From Lonicera japonica (Eukaryota; Streptophyta; Magnoliopsida; Dipsacales; Caprifoliaceae): a stretch of 64,000 nt of DNA. The position numbers and the translations under genes were made by a program. The stretch lies in assembly GCA_021464415.1 (NCBI GenBank), contig CM038467.1, positions 46,561,715 through 46,625,714 of the forward strand, read 5' to 3'. The notes beneath the pieces are model-generated. The model was not told the origin of the DNA. It saw only the letters and a list, made by a program, of their open reading frames with translations, and did not search any database. This document shows positions 22,880 to 31,948 of this stretch, in pieces. Positions within the stretch are counted from its first letter, which is position 1. The number at the start of each line of letters is the position of its first letter.

Positions 22880-24434
22880 TTTAACTGCTAGTTATCGGTT
22901 CATAATCTTTTAAGGATAAGAAGATACGGAATTTTTTAATTGTTAATAATTCTTTTTCAAATATAATATATTTTGTTTCATTTGGTTTAAATTTATCTGA
23001 ATTGTAACCACATATTAATTCTTGCTTTTGTAGATTTTTTAGTATAGGAGTTTTTCTAACTCGTATACCAAGATTATTGGATTTAGTTTCTATCCAAAGT
23101 TTTACTAGAATTGCTTTAAGGATACAACTTCAACATAAATCAGAAGCATATGTTTCAAGAATTAATTTATTTCCTTGTTGTGGGAAATAAACTTCAAAAC
23201 AATTAGCAAGAATTGTTAACAATTAACAAATTTATCATTTTTCTTGAGTTTTTCAAGAAGATGTCATTCTTTCTGGAATAATCCTTGTATGAAATTTCTT
23301 CTAAAATTAAGGATACCTAAAAAACTTCGTGGCTGTTTTTTTTCTTGTATATTTACATCAAAGTCTCTAATTTTAAAGATTATATAATCTTGTAATTTTA
23401 AACCGTTTTGATTTAAAATTATTCCAAGAAAATCAATTTATGTTTTTTCTATTTCTATTTTCTTTGGAGATAGTACTATTTCATTTTCTTCTAGTGAATT
23501 AGAAAATAACAATATGTCATCGATATAGACAACACATAAATTTTTAAGGTCTTTAAAGATTCCGTTCATCCATCTTTGAAATATTTGTGGTGCAATATTT
23601 AATCCAAAAGGCATAATATTCCATTGATAATATCCTTTTGGTGTGCTAAAGGCTGATAAAGGTTTTGATTTATCAGTAAATTTTAACTGCCAGAATCCTG
23701 ATTTAGAATCGAATTTACTAAAGATTATTTTAACTTTAGTTTGATTAATCAAAACATCTTTTCTTGGGATAAAATAACCATTAAACACTAATTGAAATAC
23801 TTGTGGTGCAATATTTAATCTAAAAGGCATAACATTCCATTGATAATATCCTCTTGGTGTGCTAAAGGCTGATAAATGTTTTGATTTATCAGTTAATTTT
23901 AACTGCCAGAATCTTGATTTAGAATCGAATTTACTAAAGATTTTTTTACCTTTAGTTTGATTAATCAAAACATCTTTTCTTGGGATAAAATAACCATCAA
24001 ACACTAATTGTTCATTTAAGCGTTTGTAATTATTACCATTCTTGCTTTTCCTCTTTTTATTTCGTTATGATTTCTTACCATAAATGCCAGATTAAAGTAT
24101 GGACTTACTGTTTCTTCAATAAGTTTTGTATCTAATAATTTTTTAATCTGCTATCAAATTCATCTATATCTTTTCGAGTATGAATCATTGGTTTAACTCT
24201 TATAATCACATTCGAGTCTCTTAATTTAAGTTGACAATATATAGGACTTTTATCTCGTAATTTTAGTGGGTTTTCACTAAAGTTTTCTTTTAGAATTTCA
24301 TAAAGTAAATGAGTTTCTTCTAAGGCTTTTATTATATGAGTCATTTTTCCTTGAGGCAATGGATTTAAAGGACTTCTTTTATAATTAAAATTATACAGAG
24401 GATATTTTATTTTTTTGTTATAAATTAAGGACAA
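22880..24434 (-). pseudogene. Endogenous pararetrovirus pol remnant (RT-RNase H)
   Basis: Minus-strand frames match the reverse transcriptase and RNase H region of Caulimoviridae. About 24434-24132 is the stretch leading into RT (with SPIYCQLKLRDSN). About 24004-23438 is the RT palm, with FSKFDSKSGFWQLK, YYQWNIMPFGL and the catalytic VVYIDDILLFSN. Further pieces at about 23330-23250 and 23150-22880 match the RT connection and RNase H, with the first RNase H aspartate apparently changed (YASD where TDAS is usual). Stops and frame changes separate the pieces. A 216-bp in-frame tandem duplication sits inside RT. Movement and coat protein regions are not visible. Motifs look closer to caulimovirus/florendovirus-type RT than to the ORF at 58.6 kb. 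Confidence 0.75.
23581..24012 (-). repeat. 216-bp tandem duplication within the viral RT
   Basis: TTGTGGTGCAATATTTAATC-type text recurs at a 216-bp offset (23585 and 23801), and the two units differ at roughly ten positions. Because 216 is 72 codons, the frame stays open across both. The duplicated part covers the palm region upstream of the YIDD motif; YIDD itself occurs once, at about 23515-23530. Confidence 0.85.
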
Positions 24435-24639
24435 TCAATATAATTGACGTGTCCATGGTAAAATTAAGCTAAAATAAGAAATAACCCTTTTCTTTTTACA
24501 TAATTACAATCATGCCATATTTCCTAAAACTTTCGTTTTTCTCACGCGATGTGTAATGCTCATCTCCTTCCATAAACCTCGATCTCCAATTTGTTTTAAT
24601 CTTCATCACTCGATTTGAATTTTCTCTCTCACTCCATTA

Positions 24640-24970
24640 CTTTAGTGCAAAAGTGTTTTAATTAATCTTGTACAGTTTTCAGAAATATTTCAATGTAAAA
24701 ACACTTTTGCATTGAATCCGTGTGTAATTCCTATAAATAATTCAGTACAAAAACGATTTTGCACTAAATGCGAGTGCAACATGTCATAATGAATTCACTA
24801 TAAAAACAATTTTGTACTAAATGTGAGTGCAACTTGTCAAAACAAATTCAGTGCAAAAATAATTTTGCAGTATATCCAAGTACAATTACCAGAAATATTT
24901 CAGAACAAAAATAATTTTGTAATAAATCTACGTGTAATTACCAAAAATAATTTAGTGCAAAAATGAGCTA
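24640..24970. repeat. Degenerate tandem repeat with dyad units (AGTGCAAAA...TTTTGCACT)
   Basis: About five to six units of 50-60 bp recur. Each has a TTCAGTGCAAAAA-like arm, a few bases, then a TTTTGCACTAAAT-like arm, followed by GAGTGCAA or ATTACCAAAAATAA-like text. Each unit is therefore an imperfect hairpin. No coding potential is visible. Confidence 0.7.
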
Positions 24971-24989
24971 TAAATGAATGATGTTTTGA

Positions 24990-25440
24990 ATTGATTTTGA
25001 TTCAAACTTGGTTTTGATTAATTTAAGAAAGCTGTATCAAAGTATATGAGCTATAATAATAATAATCAAATAAGAAACTTTACAAATAATCCTAAGCACT
25101 CACTCAATTGTCGAATAGACGAGTATTTGAATGCATCGATTTGTTTATTCAATTTGATCTTCACTTGAAGCTTTTGCTTTGAAGCTTTTGATCTTTGTTC
25201 TCCATGAATTTGCATTGATGAGATTTGATCTACTTTGCTAGTCCAATGCTTTGATGACTTGATCGGATATTGATTGAATGATCCTTGTCATACTTCTTTT
25301 GAACAACCATGCTTTTATTGATTTTTCAAGTAAATGAACTATAAACTTATATCAAGAGACATGTTAAATTACACGTGATTGATTTATTGTTATTTTCAAA
25401 ATAAGATTAAGACCTTTAGGTCAACAATCTCTCCCTTTTT
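24990..25440 (-). mobile_element. Copia-type 3' LTR fragment with polypurine tract
   Basis: On the minus strand, at about 25445-25425, the text reads CATCAAAAAGGGAGAGATTG then TTGACC. An AAAAGGGAGAGATTG run directly before a TGTTG-like start is the usual polypurine tract and 3' LTR junction of plant Ty1/copia elements. The LTR would extend towards lower coordinates. Its other end, a partner LTR and pol were not found. Confidence 0.45.
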
Positions 25441-25839
25441 GATGATGACGAGATTGCGTAAGTATTGTATCAATTGTAGGAGGTGAAAACCTAAAAGTAT
25501 CAAAATTAGAAAGTAATTTATCCCAACTTGCAGTTGATCCTAAGAACAAGCCCACGGATACACGGTCTATTACATAAAAATTCTTTATGCTTGCGTGTCT
25601 ATACGTAACTAGTATCAGGGATGTGTGCATTCCCTTATAAAGATAACAATGTTATATTAATGGAAAAAAAGATAATTACTACAGGATCATCACTATGCTG
25701 GTGCACGTCTTCTCTCGAACTAAGCTAACTTTTGGCCCCTGCAATTGCCCTACCCTTAATTTTTACTTTCATACTTATCGTACCATGAAAGTTTTGAGAT
25801 GAAACAAACCAAATTACATGTAGAGCACAACCAATCCAA

Positions 25840-26780
25840 ACACAAAGAGCTGGGCCGCGCGCGGGGAAGCGAATTAAACAAATTAACCATATGTTTGTTA
25901 TTTGGTGGTTGGATTCTCAAAAATTAATTTTAATCGAATAAAAAATAAACCCTAAAATCTATGGATTTTAATTCTAGAAAACCTGTTTAATCTTTTCTAG
26001 TACGCAGCAATTCATAAAGCAATTAAACAGATAAGCAAACGCCAGAATTAACGAGGTATCTTTGTAGTGTAGGACTAATCCTCAACAATCCACTATATGC
26101 ACAAAGGTTTACAGACTCGATTAATCACAAATCATACAGACTTACAAAATTTGAGTTGCACAAGCTGCCTTCAAAAGTCTCCACCTTTTGCGTGTACAAT
26201 CCTCCTATTTGAATCACACGAACAGTTTCACAATGAATCGCTCGCCACAGTATCACATCGTTCTTCGACTCCATTTGCGAATCACACGCACTTTGGGATC
26301 TAATTTTTTCTTTATAAAAAGAATGCTTACTTTGGCATGAATAAAAAACCTTAAGGTGGTTTTATGTTTTGAGGTTTTAATCTATCTCTAAGGTTTAAAA
26401 ATCTCTCTCAAAACATGTAAAAAAGATGTTCAAAAGGTGTGTAAAAGGTGTCTTTGACTCAAGCCAATGGGTTTTATTTATAGGAAAAAGCTTGACTTAA
26501 AAACCTTTTTAGATTAGGAAACTACCTTAAAAAAGGAATTTCTGCGATAAAAAAATCGATCGCTCGGATTCCTTGACGGAGTTGTACACATTAGCAATGT
26601 GTGTACAGGTTCGCACTTAAGCTCCGGAATGGTTCACATTAGAAAAATGTGTACTGGTTCGCTCTTCAAAGAAAAACGGATTCCATGAAAATTTCAAGAT
26701 AAGGTCGGACTAGTACACATTAGCATTGTGTGTACCGATCTGCTCTATTGATAGTGAAAAACTTAGTTTAGAAACATAAA
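25840..26780 (-). promoter_or_regulatory. Candidate LTR-like promoter with three hairpin repeats
   Basis: Three copies of a dyad (GTACACATTAG, a short loop, then ATGTGTGTAC, usually followed by a GGTTCGC/GATCTGC-like run) lie at about 26588-26617, 26634-26660 and 26709-26738. On the minus strand, 110-260 bp downstream, is a TATAAATA box (26472-26479, plus strand TATTTATA). The arrangement echoes the palindrome-plus-TATA design of the Tat element further right, with a different palindrome. No protein-coding region is recognised, so assignment to an LTR is an inference. Confidence 0.35.
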
Positions 26781-27007
26781 CTTCCATGGTTTTTAACCAC
26801 CACCAAGGAAATTATATTCAAATGCCAATGCTCACCGTATCTATCTTGAATTAATCTTCAATGCATCATATCGGTAGCTTGACTTGCTTGTAATTCTTCA
26901 GATGCAATCTCGAACGACTCAAATAACTTACAAGCAAACGTGTTTTTGTTGAAGGAATAAAGCTAATCAAAGCATAGACTTTACAGATACAAGCTCGAGA
27001 CCTTGTG

Positions 27008-27420
27008 GCCTTGATACCATGTTATGAACCATCTCTCCCAAAAGCTTAAGTTAGGTTGTGTGCCAACAATGTATATCATATTATAGTTTCAAATTGGACC
27101 AAGTACAGGTGAGCATGAGTATGGTAAGTAGACATACAAACAACATTTGTGATACCAATTAACAGTAAGAGTAGAAGAGATAATAGTGTTGGAAATGTGA
27201 AGGAGGCAAATATTTATGTATGGTTCAATCTCGGAACAAGGCATGGCGGCCATACTTGGCATTTTACATAAAATCTCTCTCTCTCTCTCTCAGCAACAAG
27301 GATACCTACTTCCCGAGGAAGATGATTATATTTCTCTCTATAAGCTAGAGTTTTACAATATGAGTATTGCTTGCTTTGAGAGTCGAGTTAACCATCTATT
27401 TATACTTGGCACAAGGGAGA
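27008..27420 (-). mobile_element. LTR fragment with primer-binding-site-like sequence
   Basis: Read on the minus strand, a likely LTR end (TTTTGGGAGAGATGGTTCAT then AACA) is followed directly by TGGTATCAAGGCC, a tRNA-complementary primer-site-like run (about 27008-27020). The LTR would cover higher coordinates, and a minus-strand TATAAATAG lies at about 27399-27407. A (CT)n tract occupies 27278-27291. The text AACCTAAC...CTTAAGCTTTTGGG matches, inverted, the LTR fragment in EBM intron 1. The far LTR border and internal genes were not identified. Confidence 0.5.
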
Positions 27421-27973
27421 CAATAACACCTTAATTTGAGGAAAAGCCCCATTAGTACATGGTAGTTGTGCCATGCAAGAGTGAGGAGACGTGCGTCGAC
27501 ATTGTGTTGATCCTCCGTTGATTCTAATAAGAATATTTCAACATTGATCTTGTGGCCTCCTAAGACGGCTAGGGTGATTCGTAGCCGGATTGGTATATGG
27601 CGAATTGGCTTTGCCTAAATTTTGATTTTGATTGCTAAGCAGGAATTAAGGCTGTTTCATTATCCCTTTTTCTTTGTTTTCTATATATTTTTCTCTTATT
27701 GTTCCTTTATTTGCTTGCAGTTTAATTATAAATGCAGGTTGAGTTGAGTTGAAATCAGTAGGGCATGAATCTGATAACTAAGGAGAAATTTGATCTAGAG
27801 TGTAAGCCTTCGGATCAAAACCCTTTATTTGTTTGAGATATTTGAGTTCTGCTGGTCATAAAATTATCTTATGCATAAGCCATTATATGCATATATGTAC
27901 CTTACTAAGCTTTCATGTTTAATTGAAAAAGTATATATGTAAAATTATCCCTTCGTCCCAAATCAAGAATTAG

Positions 27974-28147
27974 TAACCCCAAGGGGTTGTGTCAACAGTA
28001 AGGGCGTATATGAGATTGTTTGGTTTCCCGGAACGTCAAGATTCTTGAGGCCACTGGAAGTGCTAGAGCCTCGTGGGATTAGTTGGGGGTGAGTCCCAGT
28101 TACCCACGGATATTAAAAAAAAAGAAAAAAGAAAAAAGAAAAAGAAA
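27974..28147 (+). mobile_element. SINE with A-rich tail and 13-bp target duplication
   Basis: The segment is flanked by AATCAAGAATTAG (27961-27973) and AATCAAGAATCAG (28148-28160), which match at 12 of 13 positions. It has a tRNA-like head (GTCAACAGTAAGGGCG near an A-box position, GGAACGTCAAGATTCTTGAG near a B-box position), a body with GTGGGATTAGTTGGGGGTGA, and an A-rich (A)n G (A)n tail from about 28111. Target duplications of 10-15 bp and an A-rich tail are the signature of LINE-mobilised SINEs. It is non-coding. Confidence 0.8.
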
Positions 28148-28394
28148 AATCAAGAATCAGTTGTTACATTTTGAGATGACCCAAAATTAACAGTTTAATT
28201 TTCGTTTTATGACATAATTGGGGTATCATATCTCATGATAGTAAACATGATATATTTCTAACCACCGATTATGATTAAAGTGGTGCATTTTTAAGCATAT
28301 GTGAAAATAAAATTGTACTTATAACTTAGAATCGTGAGAATAACATGGAAGATGATAAGAATGAATTGAAAAGGTGTATGTGACAATAAACTTT

Positions 28395-28758
28395 ATAAGA
28401 GCATTTCCAATGGTAGTATAAAAATTGACTTGTAAATCATATGTGTCAACCCACTATTACCAAAAACTTGAATACTAAAAAAAATTGCTCCAATGGTACT
28501 TGTTTAAAGTCTTGTGTAAATTTTAAAATAACCAATAATATCCTAATATTTGTTAGCTATCAATTTAAGCAATTTATTATTGTTTTTTCTTATTTTTTTA
28601 TAAATAATTCTAAAGTCACAATAGATCTTCATTTGTAGGTATTAATGAGAATATTTCAAATATATAGTTTTTATTAGATCCATATTTTAAATTTGAAATT
28701 ATTATATTTTCAAATTTTATTTAAAAAATGAAGAAGGAGAAAAATGATGTGGTATTAT
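28395..28758. other. AT-rich flank with a half MITE
   Basis: GAGCATTTCCAATGGTAGTA at about 28400 resembles the start of a Tourist-like MITE, but no mirrored end (CCATTGGAAATGCTC) is present before the retrotransposon begins at 28759. A single internal GCTCCAATGGTACTT at about 28487 points the same way. It may have been interrupted or truncated. Confidence 0.35.
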
Positions 28759-30273
28759 TGTGAGAATCCGCAAATGCGACCCCCGGGTCTCGTCCCCGTT
28801 TGGTTTGGGCGTCTGAAACGTCGGAAGGGATTTCATCGTTCCATTTGCTTGGAGTTGGTTGATAATTCATATCGGGTGTCCCTCTATCCTGTTTCTAGGT
28901 ATAAGAGGGTTCATTCAGAGTCGCCAGTACGTTTTACGAGAAAACGGACAAAAAGGGTTGTGTAAGAGAAAAGACTACGGATAAACCTTTCTTTTACACG
29001 TTTGTCTACGAAACCAGGATTCTATAGGGTTCGAAAACTATATTACGGTTTGAGAAGGTGTTAAGCACCCATTCCGCCCTTTCGGTCTCTATTGGTCTTA
29101 TATGTTTATTCTATGTTGAAAAACTTGGATGCTCTTACTGACAGTCTACTACTTTTTAAATGAAAACCCTAATTTCTGGGGGAAAACAAAAAAGGGATAG
29201 AAACCTTTGTGTTCCGAGATCCGATGTTTTTATTATTGAAAGATGTAAATGCAAATGACAAAAACCTTTTATTTTAAAAGAGTATTCCGTATTATTTCCT
29301 CAGATAATGACGGTTTTCTCATGTTTGTGATTACTTTTGTAAAAGTTCGGATCTTGTATCGGGACTAATTTAATATGGAACTAGAACTCCTTGAGGAGAG
29401 TTTATCAGACACGTCGCAGTCTATAGAGAAGACAGGATATGTTGATTTTTAGTTCCTAGATAGGCCGTATCAATCCGGGTTTTGAAAACAGAATTTTATC
29501 CGGACGATAACGTACTTACTCTTCTGGTTTTGTAAATGGTTTTATCAGGGTGTTTTGTTTTGAAGACGGTAGACTGTTTATAACTTGGCAATAAGTTTAT
29601 TCAAATAAAATGTGGACAGAACAACAGAAGTAAAACAAGTACACATATATCTAATTTAAATACTAAAAGGGACTTTCTTTACCTTTCCGACGAGAATAAT
29701 AATAAGAAAGAAAATATGATTCGGCGGAGAGATTTTCGGTGATAATAATATTTTCCTTCTTCAGATATTTCCGGAAATTCGATTCCAGAAACGGAACACG
29801 TCGAGTGTTGAGAATAGATTCGATAATTCTCCAGAAATAAGACGATAATAGAGAAAACTTGATAAAAGACTAGAAAATCAGATTTAGAACTTAGAATTCT
29901 TTAATCCCAAGTTGCTGCCTTGAACCCTTGGGGGGTGTTGGCCTATTTATACTGCTCGGGGAAGAATGCCGCGCGACACTTTCCCAAAAAGGGCATATGT
30001 CGCGCGACAATGTGTACAATGTCGCGCGACAAACGGCTGAAGTGATGTTTCTGACTAACTGATGTGTCAGAGAGTGGATTGTCGCGCGACATATCAGTGA
30101 TTGTCGCGCGACAATGTAATATGTCGTGCGACAATCTCTCTTAAAAAAAGTTTGTGGGCCAACAAACCCTTTCGGGGCAGTTTCGGGTACTCGGGTGGGT
30201 TCCGGACCCAAAAACAGTAGTTCTCGAAGGTCGTTAAGGTTCTTGCGGGGGGTCACGGATTGGGGTGTCTACA
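28759..30273 (-). mobile_element. 3' LTR of the Tat-like element (1515 bp)
   Basis: On the minus strand it begins TGTAGACACCCCAATCCGTG and ends GCGGATTCTCACA; it starts TG and ends CA. Its last 70 bases are identical to the 5' LTR remnant at 45586-45655. ATTAT precedes it on the plus strand (28754-28758), a possible target-site copy that cannot be tested because the opposite border is lost. It carries a minus-strand promoter at about 29944-30133. The purine-rich GAGTCGAGAGGGTC just outside it (30274-30287 on the minus strand) is the likely polypurine tract. Confidence 0.85.
29944..30133 (-). promoter_or_regulatory. LTR promoter: TATA box plus six TGTCGCGCGACA palindromes
   Basis: The minus strand has TATAAATA at 29951-29944. 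Upstream of it lie six copies of the 12-bp palindrome TGTCGCGCGACA: 29967-29978 (one mismatch), 29998-30009, 30020-30031, 30080-30091, 30102-30113 and 30122-30133 (one mismatch). The nearest is 15 bp from the TATA box. The same palindrome precedes both antisense-gene promoters. It probably serves as a binding site for a dimeric factor, which is inference. Confidence 0.7.
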
Positions 30274-30375
30274 GACCCTCTCGACTCAAGCTCCTTGCTT
30301 GCAAGGAATTGAGGCGACTGGAAGAGACCATGATCCATGGCTCCCGCATGAACTCTAAAGGAGTGTGTGTATGCA

Positions 30376-30945
30376 AAAAGGTGCTCGTGAGTGCCTCCGG
30401 AGAGGGCTTTGTGTTTATGATTTGCCTCCGGAGAGGGCTTTTGTTACCTCATTGCCTCTTTCAAGGACTTTTGCTCCAATCGCCTCAAATGGGAGGACTA
30501 CCATTGCGCCTCAGGTGGGAGGACTACCGTGTGCCTCTCTGGGAGGGCTTCGCTTCAGGTGGGAGGACTACCATTGCTACACTGTGCCTCTCTGGGAGGG
30601 CTTTTGATCTTCTTGCCTTAGGTGGGAGGACTACCGTGTGCCTCTCTGGGAGGGCTTCGCTTCAGGTGGGAGGACTACCATTGCTACACTGTGCCTCTCT
30701 GGGAGGGCTTTTGATCTTCTTGCCTCAGGTGGGAGGACTACCGTGTGCCTCTCTGGGAGGGCTTCGCCTCAGGTGGGAGGACTACCATTGCTACACTGTG
30801 CCTCTCTGGGAGGGCTTTTGATCTGTAAAGAAAGAAACAAAAATTGCCTCCGGGAGGGCTTTTGTGAGTACTTTTGCCTCTGGCGAGAGCTTGTGTTAGT
30901 GATTTGCCTCCGGAGAGGGCTTTTGTGAGAGAGAGTAAATTTCTG
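30376..30945. repeat. GC-rich minisatellite (GGGAGGGCTT / GGTGGGAGGACTACC)
   Basis: Two interleaved motifs recur: GCCTC(C/T)(G/C)(G/T)GGAGGGCTT and CAGGTGGGAGGACTACC. In the centre they form a higher-order unit of about 107 bp, present roughly three times (phase markers GGACTACCGTGTGCCTCTCT near 30521, 30628 and 30736). The ends hold simpler GCCTCCGGAGAGGGCTTTTG units. It sits between the 3' LTR and the antisense gene. Long frames across it are repeat artefacts. Confidence 0.85.
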
Positions 30946-31724
30946 CCAAGGTGGAAAGAGCTTCACGGGGTCTAAACTTTGTCCAGATGTTCGTTCCCCT
31001 GTATCTTTCTGAACTTTATTCTCATGTTATTCCTTGAGTGAAAATACTTCTCTCAGAAGGCAGTTTTCAGATATCTTTTGCTTTCCGCAGAGCGACGGTC
31101 CGAGGATTTCCAAACCATCTCTTCTGTATCGTGCTGAAAAGAAAATTTGTTTGAAAGTTAAATCTCTGATCTCTGTTCTCTTCTTAGTTTTCTCTTTTTA
31201 GTGGGCCCACATCGTTTTCTGTTTTTCGATGCCCTTATTTCTCCCTCTTTTGGGAAAGACTTTTCCTGGCCTTTTCTGTTTTTGACTAGGAGTCTTTTCA
31301 TCCCTCTGTCTCGATCAGGAGCCTTACTCACCCAAAACGAAGCCCTGAGCCGGTTTTGGCCTAGCTGTCACTTTTGGTGTGGCTCTCCCTGTCACTCTGC
31401 ATTTCTGTTTCTCTCGCTTGCTTTGGGCGCTCATGCGGGTTCTTTCACTTTTCTACTCTTTCAATTTTTTTCTATTCCCGTCTTATCCTGCTATTCTGCT
31501 TTTTCTCTTTTGATGGTCTCGGTCCTTTCTGAGAGATCAGAGACTACTTTAACGGTTTGTATTTCGTTCTCGCATTTTCGGAGAGATGATTTTGGAAGTT
31601 TTTCCTCATGTTCTGATCCTGGGTGTGCGGTTTTTAGCAATTTTTTCGAAAACTGCTTCTCGGAAGTCCTCCTGCAGGAGATAAAAATGAGACAAAGGTC
31701 AAAAAATCAGGGGAGGGGGCTCTT
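30946..31724 (+). other. Upstream region of the antisense PMD-like gene
   Basis: No coding sequence is recognised. The tract is T/C-rich on the plus strand. A 239-residue open frame at 31201-31920 crosses the promoter and the CT-rich leader and has a low-complexity, Phe/Ser-rich translation, so I do not regard it as a gene. Confidence 0.4.
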
Positions 31725-31810
31725 TGTCGCGCGACATCTCGGTGACAAGGCTCTTTGTCGCGCGACAATGATGCCTTTTGTCGCGCGACAAACTTCTCCA
31801 CTATATAAGC
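31725..31810 (+). promoter_or_regulatory. Promoter of the PMD-like gene: three palindromes and TATA box
   Basis: Exact TGTCGCGCGACA copies lie at 31725-31736, 31756-31767 and 31779-31790, followed 12 bp later by TATATAA at 31802-31808. A (CT)-rich leader runs from about 31840 to 31890 and the first ATG of the predicted protein is at 31949. The layout matches the promoter at 36371-36448 and the LTR promoter. Confidence 0.7.
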
Positions 31811-31948
31811 CCTTTTCTGAGCTCATTCCACCTCATTCTCTCCTTTCTCTTTCTCTCTCTAGCTCTCTTTCTCTCTCTTTTTCTCTTCTCCCAAGCGCGG
31901 AAGCCCTGCCGCATTTTTGACTTTTCTCATTATTTCGCTCATATATAG

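Noticed and set aside
30126..30821. 231-residue plus-strand open frame
   Set aside because: It is translated GC-rich minisatellite and LTR end; several frames across the repeat are open because the repeat unit lacks stops.
31201..31920. 239-residue plus-strand open frame
   Set aside because: Phe/Ser/Leu-rich translation of a T/C-rich tract; it runs through the palindromes, TATA box and CT-rich leader of the next gene.
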